A stretch of DNA of 64,000 bases from Polynucleobacter sp. AP-Kaivos-20-H2 (GTDB lineage Bacteria > Pseudomonadota > Gammaproteobacteria > Burkholderiales > Burkholderiaceae): NCBI RefSeq assembly GCF_018882215.1, contig NZ_JACVOX010000001.1, positions 62,001 to 126,000 of the forward strand, read 5' to 3'. The notes under the pieces are model-generated. The model ran no database searches and was not told the DNA's origin. It saw nothing but the letters and a program-made list of their open reading frames with translations. Shown piece by piece: positions 46,945 to 55,296 of the stretch; position 1 is the stretch's first letter; each line of letters starts with the position of its first letter. Position numbers and translations under genes: made by a program.

Positions 46945-49900
46945 ATGCTCTCTAAATTTTTTATCGAACGGCCGGTACTGGCTAATGTGATTGCTTTGGT
47001 CATGCTATTGATTGGGGCAGTGTCCATTAATAGCTTGCCGATCGCTCAGTACCCAAATATCGTTCCACCCACGATTCAGGTAACGGCACGATATCCAGGC
47101 GCAAGCGCCACGCTTGTACAGCAATTAGTAGCGAGTAATATTGAAACTCAGGTGAATGGTGTTGATGGCATGCTCTACATGGAGTCTGCATCCACCAATG
47201 ACGGAAACTATACCCTCACCGTCACTTTTAAAGTGGGTACGAACCCTGATTTAGCTCAGGTCAATGTGCAAAACCGAGTGGCCATTGCGCTTCCCTCTTT
47301 ACCTCAGGCAGTTCAAAAGCAGGGCGTCACAACTAAGACGCAATCGACTGCCATTCTGCAGTTCGTAACCCTGACTTCATCTAATCCGGAGCATGACGGC
47401 TTATTTTTAAGTAACTTGGCAAATCTCAAGTTACAGCAACGCTTAGCGCGATTACCAGGTGTAGCTGCCGCCAACGTCTTTGGTGTGGGCAATTACAGTA
47501 TGCGAGTTTGGCTTGACCCTGCCCAGCTCAAGATGCGCAATCTGACGCCAAGTGATGTGATAGCCGTCATTAATCGGCAAAACGTATTGCTCACAGCGGG
47601 TCAAATTGGGGCGCCACCAACACCACTGGGTCAAGATTTTCAGCTGACGCTCAATGTCACCAGTGCTATGACAACCCCTGAGCAGTTCGGCAGAATTGTT
47701 GTCAAGGCTGGCAACAAGGCTGAAATCACGTACTTGCGTGATATCGCCAGAATAGAAATGGGTAGTCAGAACTACAGTCAATTCTTCAAGATTGATGACA
47801 AGCCTGCAGGTGGCATAGCCATTTACCAAATGCCAGGTGCTAATGCGATTGCTACTGCACAAGCAGTTCAGGATGAGATGAAGAGTATTGCCAAGACACT
47901 TCCAAAAGAAGTGACTTGGGCTATTCCGTTTGATACCACGATGTTTGTGAAGGCCTCTATTCATGAGGTCTATAAAACGCTTTATGAGGCGGGCATCTTA
48001 GTGCTTCTCGTAATCATGATTTTCTTGCAGAACTGGCGTGCCACGCTGGTGCCTGCTACAACAGTGCCGGTCACGATTATTGGCGCATTTGCTTGTATGG
48101 CCGCCTTGGGCTTCTCTATCAACTTACTCACCTTGTTCGCAATCGTTCTATGTATCGGTATTGTGGTGGACGATGCGATTGTGGTGGTTGAAGCGGTTTC
48201 CAAGAAGGTGGAAGAGGGTGAAGATCCTAAGCAAGGTGCAATTGATGCCATGACTGCTTTGATGGGTCCTATTATTGGTATTACCTTAGTCTTGATGGCC
48301 GTGTTTATTCCAGCTTCGTTTATTGCTGGTATTACCGGGCAAATGTATCGGCAGTTTGCTTTAGTGATTGCAGCAACTGCTTTGATTAGCGGTATCAATG
48401 CGATTACTCTGAAACCAACCCAGTCAGCGCAGTATCTCAAGCCGATTGACCCTAACAAGGTTAAAAATAAGCTCTATCAAAAATTTGATTTGTATTTCAA
48501 TCGCTTGGCGACTTGGTATGGCCACAAGATTGAAGGCTTGATGAAGAATCGAGCTAAAGCATCGATGGTGGGGATTGCGATTATTGCCGCCTCTCTCATC
48601 GGCTTGATGTTTGTACCTTCTGGCTTTATTCCAAACGAAGACCAGGGCTATTTGGTAGTTTCAACTACCTTGCCTGATGCGGCTTCTTTGCAGCGGACCG
48701 AGAGTGGGATGAAAAAAGCGGTTGACGTTATTAAGAAGGTTCCTGGTGTTGATACTGTGGTGGTAATCGGCGGCATTAATTTGCTGAACAACAGTAGCTC
48801 CCAATCAAATGCAGGCGGCTTATACGTCATCATGAAGAAATGGGAAGAGCGGGGCAAAGGTGAGGGCCTGCGTGATATCTATAACAATATGAATCAAGGC
48901 CTGAAGCAAGTTCAAGAGCTTAAGTCTTTTGTGCTCTTGCCACCAGCCATTCCGGGTTTGGGTCTATCGGGCGGTTTTGAGATGAGACTGATGCTGACGG
49001 ATGGCAGTAATAATTTTGCTAAGTTAGATGCTGCCGCTAAGACCTTTATTTCTGAGGCGCAAAAGCATCCAGAGATCATGATGATCTTTACGCCATTCCA
49101 AAACAATGTTCCGCAACTCCAACTCACCTTCAATGTAGGTAGGGCTGAAACTTTTGGTGTCGATATTGGGGATGCTTATGATGTATTGCAATCCTATCTT
49201 GGATCCTCTTACGTCAATCAATTCTTCAAATACGGCCAAACCTACCAAGTCTATGTGCAGGCTGACGGTAAGTACCGCAACGCTATAGAGCAGGTAAATC
49301 GTCTGTATGTAAAAAACAAGAGCGGCAATATGGTCCCCCTGGGATCCTTCATCGATGTCAAAGACACTACTGGACCAGCGTTTGCTTCACAGTTCCAGCT
49401 TTATCCTTCTGCTGCCGTCCTTGGTGCCGCCAATGATGGCTATAGCTCTGGACAGGCAATGAAGGTGCTGGCGCAGGTAGCTGCTAAAACTTTGCCTGAT
49501 GGTGTTGCTTACCAGTGGGCTGGCATGTCTTATCAAGAGGATCTAGTTGGAAATACCGTGATCTTGATCTTTGCGCTTTCAATTTTGTTGGTGTACTTAG
49601 TGCTCGCTGCTCAATATGAAACTTGGATAGCGCCGCTAGCTGTTCTGACTGCAGTGCCACTTTCCTTATCCGGAACTGTATTGGCCTTATTGCTAACAGG
49701 CCTGTCAAATAATATTTATGTTCAGATTGGTCTAGTGTTAATGATTGCGCTCTCATGCAAAAACTCGATTTTGATTGTTGAGGTTGCCATTGAGTGCAGG
49801 CATAAAGGCATGAGTTTTGTTGATGCTGCCCTTGAAGCCTCAAGAGAGCGCTTTAGACCAATTGTGATGACATCAATTGCCTTTATTTTGGGTGTCATGC

Positions 49901-50079
49901 CTTTGCTTCTATCTACTGGTGCGGGTGCAGCAGCGCGTATCTCCTTAGGCATTACCGTATTTAGCGGCATGATTGCCTCTACCTGCCTTGCAGTGGCATT
50001 GGTACCGGTCTTTTATGTAGAAATCGAAACCTTCTTTGAGCGCCGCGCGAACAAGAAAGCCGCCAAGAATCAGCAATAA
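46945..50079 (+). CDS. RND efflux pump, hydrophobe/amphiphile efflux-1 (HAE1) family
   Basis: This 1044-residue, 12-helix proton-driven pump is of the AcrB/MexB type. It starts MLSKFFIERPVLANV, the typical HAE1 start. The proton-relay Asp pair is in GIVVDDAIVVVEAV (about residues 407-408) and the helix-10 Lys in MIALSCKNSILIVE (about residue 938). Both periplasmic porter and docking halves are full length, and no truncation is seen. The pump would export hydrophobic or amphiphilic compounds, but no regulator (TetR-type) lies next to the operon and the substrate range is unknown. Confidence 0.94.
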   Translation: MLSKFFIERPVLANVIALVMLLIGAVSINSLPIAQYPNIVPPTIQVTARYPGASATLVQQLVASNIETQVNGVDGMLYMESASTNDGNYTLTVTFKVGTNPDLAQVNVQNRVAIALPSLPQAVQKQGVTTKTQSTAILQFVTLTSSNPEHDGLFLSNLANLKLQQRLARLPGVAAANVFGVGNYSMRVWLDPAQLKMRNLTPSDVIAVINRQNVLLTAGQIGAPPTPLGQDFQLTLNVTSAMTTPEQFGRIVVKAGNKAEITYLRDIARIEMGSQNYSQFFKIDDKPAGGIAIYQMPGANAIATAQAVQDEMKSIAKTLPKEVTWAIPFDTTMFVKASIHEVYKTLYEAGILVLLVIMIFLQNWRATLVPATTVPVTIIGAFACMAALGFSINLLTLFAIVLCIGIVVDDAIVVVEAVSKKVEEGEDPKQGAIDAMTALMGPIIGITLVLMAVFIPASFIAGITGQMYRQFALVIAATALISGINAITLKPTQSAQYLKPIDPNKVKNKLYQKFDLYFNRLATWYGHKIEGLMKNRAKASMVGIAIIAASLIGLMFVPSGFIPNEDQGYLVVSTTLPDAASLQRTESGMKKAVDVIKKVPGVDTVVVIGGINLLNNSSSQSNAGGLYVIMKKWEERGKGEGLRDIYNNMNQGLKQVQELKSFVLLPPAIPGLGLSGGFEMRLMLTDGSNNFAKLDAAAKTFISEAQKHPEIMMIFTPFQNNVPQLQLTFNVGRAETFGVDIGDAYDVLQSYLGSSYVNQFFKYGQTYQVYVQADGKYRNAIEQVNRLYVKNKSGNMVPLGSFIDVKDTTGPAFASQFQLYPSAAVLGAANDGYSSGQAMKVLAQVAAKTLPDGVAYQWAGMSYQEDLVGNTVILIFALSILLVYLVLAAQYETWIAPLAVLTAVPLSLSGTVLALLLTGLSNNIYVQIGLVLMIALSCKNSILIVEVAIECRHKGMSFVDAALEASRERFRPIVMTSIAFILGVMPLLLSTGAGAAARISLGITVFSGMIASTCLAVALVPVFYVEIETFFERRANKKAAKNQQ

Positions 50080-50161
50080 ATGAAGCAAATAGGATGTATT
50101 GCTGCCCACTGGATCTTAGTGTTTAATGATATTTTTGGATCCTAACTTACCCATTTAAGCC

Positions 50162-51487
50162 ATGAAAAAAATGACTCGTATTTCTACTTTAGCTTTAGCA
50201 CTCTGCTCTGCTCTGAGTATACTTTCTACTACTGTATATGCTGATCCGCCTGTTCCTCCTTTTTATGAGGAGGTTATCAAAATGAGTCCCGATGGTAAGC
50301 TCGGACAAATTCTGAAAAAAGAAAAAATCAAGACGTCTGTTCAGGGTGCTCAAGCTTGGAAGATTGCATACATCACATCTGATGTTGGTGGGCGCAAGCA
50401 TCTTGCCACTGGCTTGGTAGTAGCCCCGATTGGCACACCACCTAAAGAGGGCAGGCCTATCATGGCTTGGGGGCATGGGACAACTGGCGCTGCACAAAAT
50501 TGTGGCCCTTCACAAGTTCTCAATCCAACAGCCCCCCTCAATGAATACTTTTTAGTTGGCGGAAATTCTTGGATGGATTACGGCATTCCTAGTGTTGAAG
50601 AATTTATCAAAGACGGATATGTAGTGGTTGCAACGGATTACCAAGGCTTAGGTGGCGGAGGTGAGCATCAATACGCTTTGGCAGCAACCAATGCCATGGA
50701 TATGATTGATTCGGCTAGAGCTGCTAGCGCTTTAAAGGAGGCTGGCGCTGGTAAGAAGACGATTATCTATGGTTGGTCGCAGGGTGGTGGCGCTGTAGTT
50801 GCTGCAGCAAGCTTGCCAGAATACATCTCTAAAAAGGGAACAATTGCCGATGGCATTGAGCTCGTTGGCGTGATTGCCCTAGCGCCAGATGATATCGCCA
50901 TCATGATGCCCAATTCAACAGTAGATGAAGTGAGTGCACAAAAATCATTAAGTGGAATCGTTAAGATGTTTACTGGCAATGTTTTTGATTTTTCACATAT
51001 GGCAATGAGTATGTGGGGTGTGAGGGCTGGTAATCCAAACCTAAAGCTCACCGATATCTTTACGAGTGACGGCGCTAAAGTGCTCGACGAGGTTATCCGA
51101 AACAAATGTATGCATGCTGTGGCGGATACACTGAATTTCAACTACAGCAGCCAGTACAAAACATTATTAAAAGATCAATTCACCAATTCTCTTGAGTGGA
51201 CAAAAGCTATGGTCAAGGGCAGCGTGAATCCTGAAAAACCGATTGCACCGGTAGTGATCTATTGGGGTAATAAGGACACCACGAATCCCCCAATTATGGG
51301 CAAGCTCTATCAGGAGCAGATGTGTAAATTAGGGGGCAATGTTAATAGGGTTGAGTTGCCGGGCGATAACACTCATTTCACAACTCCTGGAGCCTCTGCA
51401 CCCCTATATCAGGCCTGGATTAAAGATCGACTAGCAGGTAAGCCGGCACTAAATAATTGTCAGCTAGCAGCCCAGCTCCCAAGTTAG
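50162..51487 (+). CDS. Exported alpha/beta hydrolase, secretory-lipase-like
   Basis: This 441-residue protein has a signal peptide (hydrophobic core about residues 8-24, cleavage after VYA at about residue 28) and an alpha/beta-hydrolase fold. The likely triad is Ser206 in GWSQGGGA, an Asp in YWGNKDTTNPP and a His in GDNTHFTTPG. The oxyanion-side WGHGTTG segment is at about residues 103-109. The layout fits the secretory lipase (LIP) family. It probably cleaves esters outside the cytoplasm; the substrate is unknown. A bidirectional terminator follows 17 bases after the stop. Confidence 0.84.
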   Translation: MKKMTRISTLALALCSALSILSTTVYADPPVPPFYEEVIKMSPDGKLGQILKKEKIKTSVQGAQAWKIAYITSDVGGRKHLATGLVVAPIGTPPKEGRPIMAWGHGTTGAAQNCGPSQVLNPTAPLNEYFLVGGNSWMDYGIPSVEEFIKDGYVVVATDYQGLGGGGEHQYALAATNAMDMIDSARAASALKEAGAGKKTIIYGWSQGGGAVVAAASLPEYISKKGTIADGIELVGVIALAPDDIAIMMPNSTVDEVSAQKSLSGIVKMFTGNVFDFSHMAMSMWGVRAGNPNLKLTDIFTSDGAKVLDEVIRNKCMHAVADTLNFNYSSQYKTLLKDQFTNSLEWTKAMVKGSVNPEKPIAPVVIYWGNKDTTNPPIMGKLYQEQMCKLGGNVNRVELPGDNTHFTTPGASAPLYQAWIKDRLAGKPALNNCQLAAQLPS

Positions 51488-51504
51488 ATCACGAGCTTTC
51501 TAAT

Positions 51505-51535
51505 AAAAAACCCATCTATAGCGATGGGTTTTTTA
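51505..51535. terminator. Bidirectional intrinsic terminator
   Basis: AAAAAACCCATC and GATGGGTTTTTT form a perfect inverted repeat around a TATAGC loop, giving a T-run on both strands. It ends the forward hydrolase gene and the reverse prlC gene that converge here. Confidence 0.9.
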
Positions 51536-51557
51536 TTTAGAGCTATAGGCTTAACTC

Positions 51558-53690
51558 TTATGCTAACCCGCCATGGCGCAATAAGGCATCAATGCTTGGC
51601 TCTCTCCCTCTAAAGGCTTTAAAAGATTCAGCCGCAGGGCGACTGCCACCAACCTCTAAAATCTCTTCACGATAACGAGCACCTGTTTTCTCATCTAAGA
51701 CGCTGCCAGTGAGTTTTGCTGCTTCCTCAAAAGCTGAGTAGACATCAGCAGATAAGACTTCCGCCCACTTATAGCTGTAATACCCAGCCGCATAACCACC
51801 GGCAAAGATATGGCTAAAGGTATTGATCCAACGAGAGATGGCTGGTTGCGGAATAACGTTGAATTCATCCGCAATTGCTCTGGAAAGGTCTAATACTGCG
51901 TGACCTTGAGCATTTTTTGCATCAAAACTTGCATGTAAGCGCCAGTCGGTGAGAGACATCACGATCTGACGCAGAGTCATATAACCATTCTGGAAATTCT
52001 TGGCAGCGAGGATCTTGTCGAATAATTCGCGTGGAAGAGGCTTGCCAGTTTCGGCATGCGCAGTCATCTTTTCTAACACCTCCCACTCCCAGCAGAAGTT
52101 TTCCATAAACTGACTTGGTAACTCTACTGCATCCCATTCAACACCATTGATACCTGAAACCCCTAAAGCGCTAACTTGAGTGAGAAGGTGGTGCAAACCA
52201 TGGCCACTCTCATGGAAGAGGGTGATGACATCATCATGGGTAATGGTAGGTTGACGCAACACACCATCGACCTTGACTGGCGGCGCAAAGTTGCAAACCA
52301 AATAAGCAACGGGCACTTGAATTTCACCATTAGGTAAAACTCTACGACCACGGGCATCATCCATCCAGGCCCCGCCACGCTTGCCAGGACGAGCATAGGG
52401 ATCCAGGTAGAAGTAGGCCGCGATATCACCCTTGGCATTTTTCACGGCAAAGGATTGCACATCGGCATGCCAAGTTGGCAAATCCGTTGCTTCAATCTTA
52501 ACTCCAAACAGAGCCTGAATGACTTGGAAGAGACCATCTAACACCTTAGGTAGAGGGAAGTATTGCTTGAGCTCATTCTCCGAAAAGGAATAGCGTTCCT
52601 GTTTTAATCTTTCTGATGCAAAAGCAACATCCCACGGCTCTAAGCCATCAGCAATAGATAGCTCGGTCTTGGCAAACTCAGATAGCTCTTGCCAATCTTT
52701 TAATGCAAATGGTTTTGCTTTCTGCGCGAAGTTAGTCAGGAAGGAGTCGACTTCATCAACACTGCTTGCCATCTTTGGAGCCAAACTCAGTGCGGCATAG
52801 TTTTTGAAGCCGAGCATATGAGCTTCCTCATCGCGCAGTCTTAACTGATCGAGCATGTTCTGAGTATTGTCCCAATCCAGTTTACCTTTGGCGTATTGAG
52901 GTGCCAGCTCAGAAGCGCGGGTGACATAAGCTTCATACATCAAGCGACGCAGCGCCCGATTCTCTGAGTACTGCATGACAGGGTAGTAGGAAGGGAAGTG
53001 CAACGTGAATGCCCAACCCTGCAAGTTTTTCTGCAGGGCAGTATCCGCGGCAGCAGCAATAGCATCCTCAGGTAGGCCCACTAGGTCAGCTTTATCGCTT
53101 ACAAGATGAACAAAGCCATCAGTAGCATCTAAGACATGGTCTGAAAAGGCTTTACCTAAGGTTGCCTGCTCATCCTGAATTTGTGAAAAGCGGGGCTTGT
53201 CTGCATCACTAAGTTCTGCTCCACCCAGACGAAAGTCTCGTAAGGAGTTTTCAATGACTTTCTTTTGAGCCGCACTTAATTTTGAAAAGTCAGGCCCTTT
53301 GCTGAGTTCTTTAAACTTTTTGTAGAGCTCTAAATTTTGACCAAGGCTTGAGAAGAAAGCGGTGACCTTAGGTAGCATCTCGCCATAGGCAGCGCGTAAC
53401 TCCGGGGTATCGGCAACGCTATTGAGATGAGATATCACGCCCCAAGACCTACCAAAAAATTCAGTAGCATCTTCTAGTGGTTCGGCGAGGGCATCCCAAG
53501 TAGATGGAGTACCTGGATTGACTGCCACATCCACAGCGTCTTGCGCTTGCTTGAGTAAATATTCAATTGCTGGTGCAATATGCTCAGGCTTGACTTCTGA
53601 GTAGGCAGCAATGCCGCGCCCAAAAGTAGTCAGTGGATTGTTTTGCAATTCTGCGGGGAGGGCGCTGGAGAGAGATATGGATGTAGTCAT
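51558..53690 (-). CDS. prlC: Oligopeptidase A (M3 zinc metallopeptidase)
   Basis: PrlC/OpdA is a cytoplasmic peptidase that clears short peptides, including cleaved signal peptides. The 710-residue length is typical. The zinc-binding HESGH is at residues 493-497 in LFHESGHGLHHLL, with the third ligand Glu further on in the SQFMENFCWEWEV helix. The PGKRGGAWMDD segment near 437 is also conserved. The start at 53690 gives MTTSIS. It lies 53 bases downstream of the folD stop on the same strand, so it may share its transcript. Confidence 0.95.
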   Translation of the reverse strand: MTTSISLSSALPAELQNNPLTTFGRGIAAYSEVKPEHIAPAIEYLLKQAQDAVDVAVNPGTPSTWDALAEPLEDATEFFGRSWGVISHLNSVADTPELRAAYGEMLPKVTAFFSSLGQNLELYKKFKELSKGPDFSKLSAAQKKVIENSLRDFRLGGAELSDADKPRFSQIQDEQATLGKAFSDHVLDATDGFVHLVSDKADLVGLPEDAIAAAADTALQKNLQGWAFTLHFPSYYPVMQYSENRALRRLMYEAYVTRASELAPQYAKGKLDWDNTQNMLDQLRLRDEEAHMLGFKNYAALSLAPKMASSVDEVDSFLTNFAQKAKPFALKDWQELSEFAKTELSIADGLEPWDVAFASERLKQERYSFSENELKQYFPLPKVLDGLFQVIQALFGVKIEATDLPTWHADVQSFAVKNAKGDIAAYFYLDPYARPGKRGGAWMDDARGRRVLPNGEIQVPVAYLVCNFAPPVKVDGVLRQPTITHDDVITLFHESGHGLHHLLTQVSALGVSGINGVEWDAVELPSQFMENFCWEWEVLEKMTAHAETGKPLPRELFDKILAAKNFQNGYMTLRQIVMSLTDWRLHASFDAKNAQGHAVLDLSRAIADEFNVIPQPAISRWINTFSHIFAGGYAAGYYSYKWAEVLSADVYSAFEEAAKLTGSVLDEKTGARYREEILEVGGSRPAAESFKAFRGREPSIDALLRHGGLA

Positions 53691-53743
53691 CCCTCTAGCT
53701 TAATGGACTGGGAGCAATTTTGCCAAAAGTCCCAGCTAATTCC

Positions 53744-54598
53744 TCAGAGCTTGGCGGCCTTTTCAGCAGCTTCCAAGGTATTCATGAGAAGCATAGTGAT
53801 GGTCATTGGGCCAACACCACCTGGAACTGGGGTAATCCAACCGGCAATGTATTTGGCTGTATCAAAATCCACGTCGCCACAGAGTTTGCCATCAGGCAGG
53901 CGATTAATGCCCACATCAATGACAACGGCACCGTTCTTCACCATGTCGCCAGTAATCATTTTGGGTTTACCGGTAGCAACCACCAAAATGTCGGCATCCT
54001 TGGTGTGATGTGCCAAGTCACGAGTCTTGCTATTGCAAATAGTGACCGTTGCACCGGCTTGCAATAGCAGCATCGCCATCGGCTTGCCCACAATATTGGA
54101 GGCGCCAACAATCACAGCGCGAGCACCGCGAATTGGGTAATCAATGCTTTCAAGAATCTTCATGCAGCCATATGGGGTGCAAGGCTTGAATTCTGGTTGG
54201 CCAACCATCAAGGCGCCAGCATTTGCAACGTGAAAGCCATCCACATCTTTTTCTGGGGCAATTGCTTCCAGAACGCGCTCAGAGGCAATGTGCTCAGGTA
54301 GCGGGAGTTGCACCAAGATCCCGTGTATTGCAGGATCCGCATTGAGGGTGGCAATACGAGCGAGTAACTCTTCTTCGCCTAGTTCTACAGAATAGCGCTC
54401 TAAAACAGAATGAATGCCAACGTCTTCACAGGCTTTTACCTTATTACGCACATATACCGCGCTAGCAGGGTTGTCACCAACCACGATGACTGCTAAACCA
54501 GGTCTAGTGCCTTTGGCGGTGACGATTGCACCACGTGCAGCAATTTCCGTACGTAGTTTTTTAGAGAGTATGTTTCCGTCTAATAATTGAGCTGGCAT
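53744..54598 (-). CDS. folD: Bifunctional methylenetetrahydrofolate dehydrogenase/methenyltetrahydrofolate cyclohydrolase
   Basis: FolD interconverts 5,10-methylene- and 10-formyl-tetrahydrofolate with NADP. The 284-residue protein has segments [14 protein letters not shown] with the catalytic Lys (about residue 54), [25 protein letters not shown] (about residues 118-133), and the NADP loop [19 protein letters not shown]-terminal [19 protein letters not shown] is a family signature. It is downstream of the response regulator by 15 bases. That link is likely one of transcription only. Confidence 0.96.
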   Translation of the reverse strand: MPAQLLDGNILSKKLRTEIAARGAIVTAKGTRPGLAVIVVGDNPASAVYVRNKVKACEDVGIHSVLERYSVELGEEELLARIATLNADPAIHGILVQLPLPEHIASERVLEAIAPEKDVDGFHVANAGALMVGQPEFKPCTPYGCMKILESIDYPIRGARAVIVGASNIVGKPMAMLLLQAGATVTICNSKTRDLAHHTKDADILVVATGKPKMITGDMVKNGAVVIDVGINRLPDGKLCGDVDFDTAKYIAGWITPVPGGVGPMTITMLLMNTLEAAEKAAKL

Positions 54599-54613
54599 AG
54601 AAAACCCCGGGAA

Positions 54614-55261
54614 TTAATTAGGTTGGGGATCAGACAAAGCTAGGCGGAGTAGGTCGGCAACCGTGTTGACGTTGAGCTTTTCCATGATGTTGGCGCGGTG
54701 TGCTTCAACAGTCTTAATAGAAATGCCGAGATCATCAGCAATTTGTTTATTCAAACGGCCTGCAACAATGCGCTCTAGAACCTGACGCTCACGACCAGTT
54801 AACTTGCTGAGTAAGCTCTGGGTAATTTTGCGTTGACTAGCTTGTGAATAATCGATGCGCGCTTTAGCAAGCATGCGATCCACTAAACCACAAAGATCAT
54901 TTTCTTTAAAAGGCTTTTCAATAAAGTCTACTGCGCCACGTTTCATCGTGGAGACAGCCATCGATACATCGCCATGACCAGTGATGAATGCAACTGGCAT
55001 TGGTAGGTTTTCGTTGGTTAACCGCTCTTGCAATTCAAGGCCTGACATACCAGGCATGCGCACATCCAAAATGGCGCAAGAGATGGTGGACTTATCGGTA
55101 CTTTGCAAGGACTGTAAGAAACGTTCTGCGCTAGCATGGCATCGCACAACATAACCATTGCTTTCTAAGAGCCAAGTAAGAGAGTCTCTTACCGCTTCGT
55201 CATCATCAACTACATAGACAACTTCAGCTTGGTTTGGTTTTGCAGTAGCGCTTAAGTTCAT
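54614..55261 (-). CDS. FixJ/NarL-type response regulator, partner of the adjacent kinase
   Basis: This 215-residue regulator has a receiver domain (acid pair in VVDDDEAV, Asp66 in AILDVRMPG, Thr in FITGHGD, Lys in IEKPF) and a LuxR-type helix-turn-helix (LTGRERQVLERIVAGRLNKQIADDLGISIKTVEAH) from about residue 150. The closest recognised class is FixJ/TtrR/DctR. It lies 35 bases after the kinase gene. The pair is divergent from aceE-aceF-lpdA, so pyruvate dehydrogenase control is a plausible role. A palindrome in the shared gap may be its site. Confidence 0.88.
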   Translation of the reverse strand: MNLSATAKPNQAEVVYVVDDDEAVRDSLTWLLESNGYVVRCHASAERFLQSLQSTDKSTISCAILDVRMPGMSGLELQERLTNENLPMPVAFITGHGDVSMAVSTMKRGAVDFIEKPFKENDLCGLVDRMLAKARIDYSQASQRKITQSLLSKLTGRERQVLERIVAGRLNKQIADDLGISIKTVEAHRANIMEKLNVNTVADLLRLALSDPQPN

Positions 55262-55296
55262 ATCAGTTCTCGTGAGGTGAATCTATAAATTCGAAG

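Noticed and set aside
47452-47964. Antisense frame of 170 codons inside the RND pump gene
   Set aside because: It is a shadow of a well-supported pump gene and has no family features.
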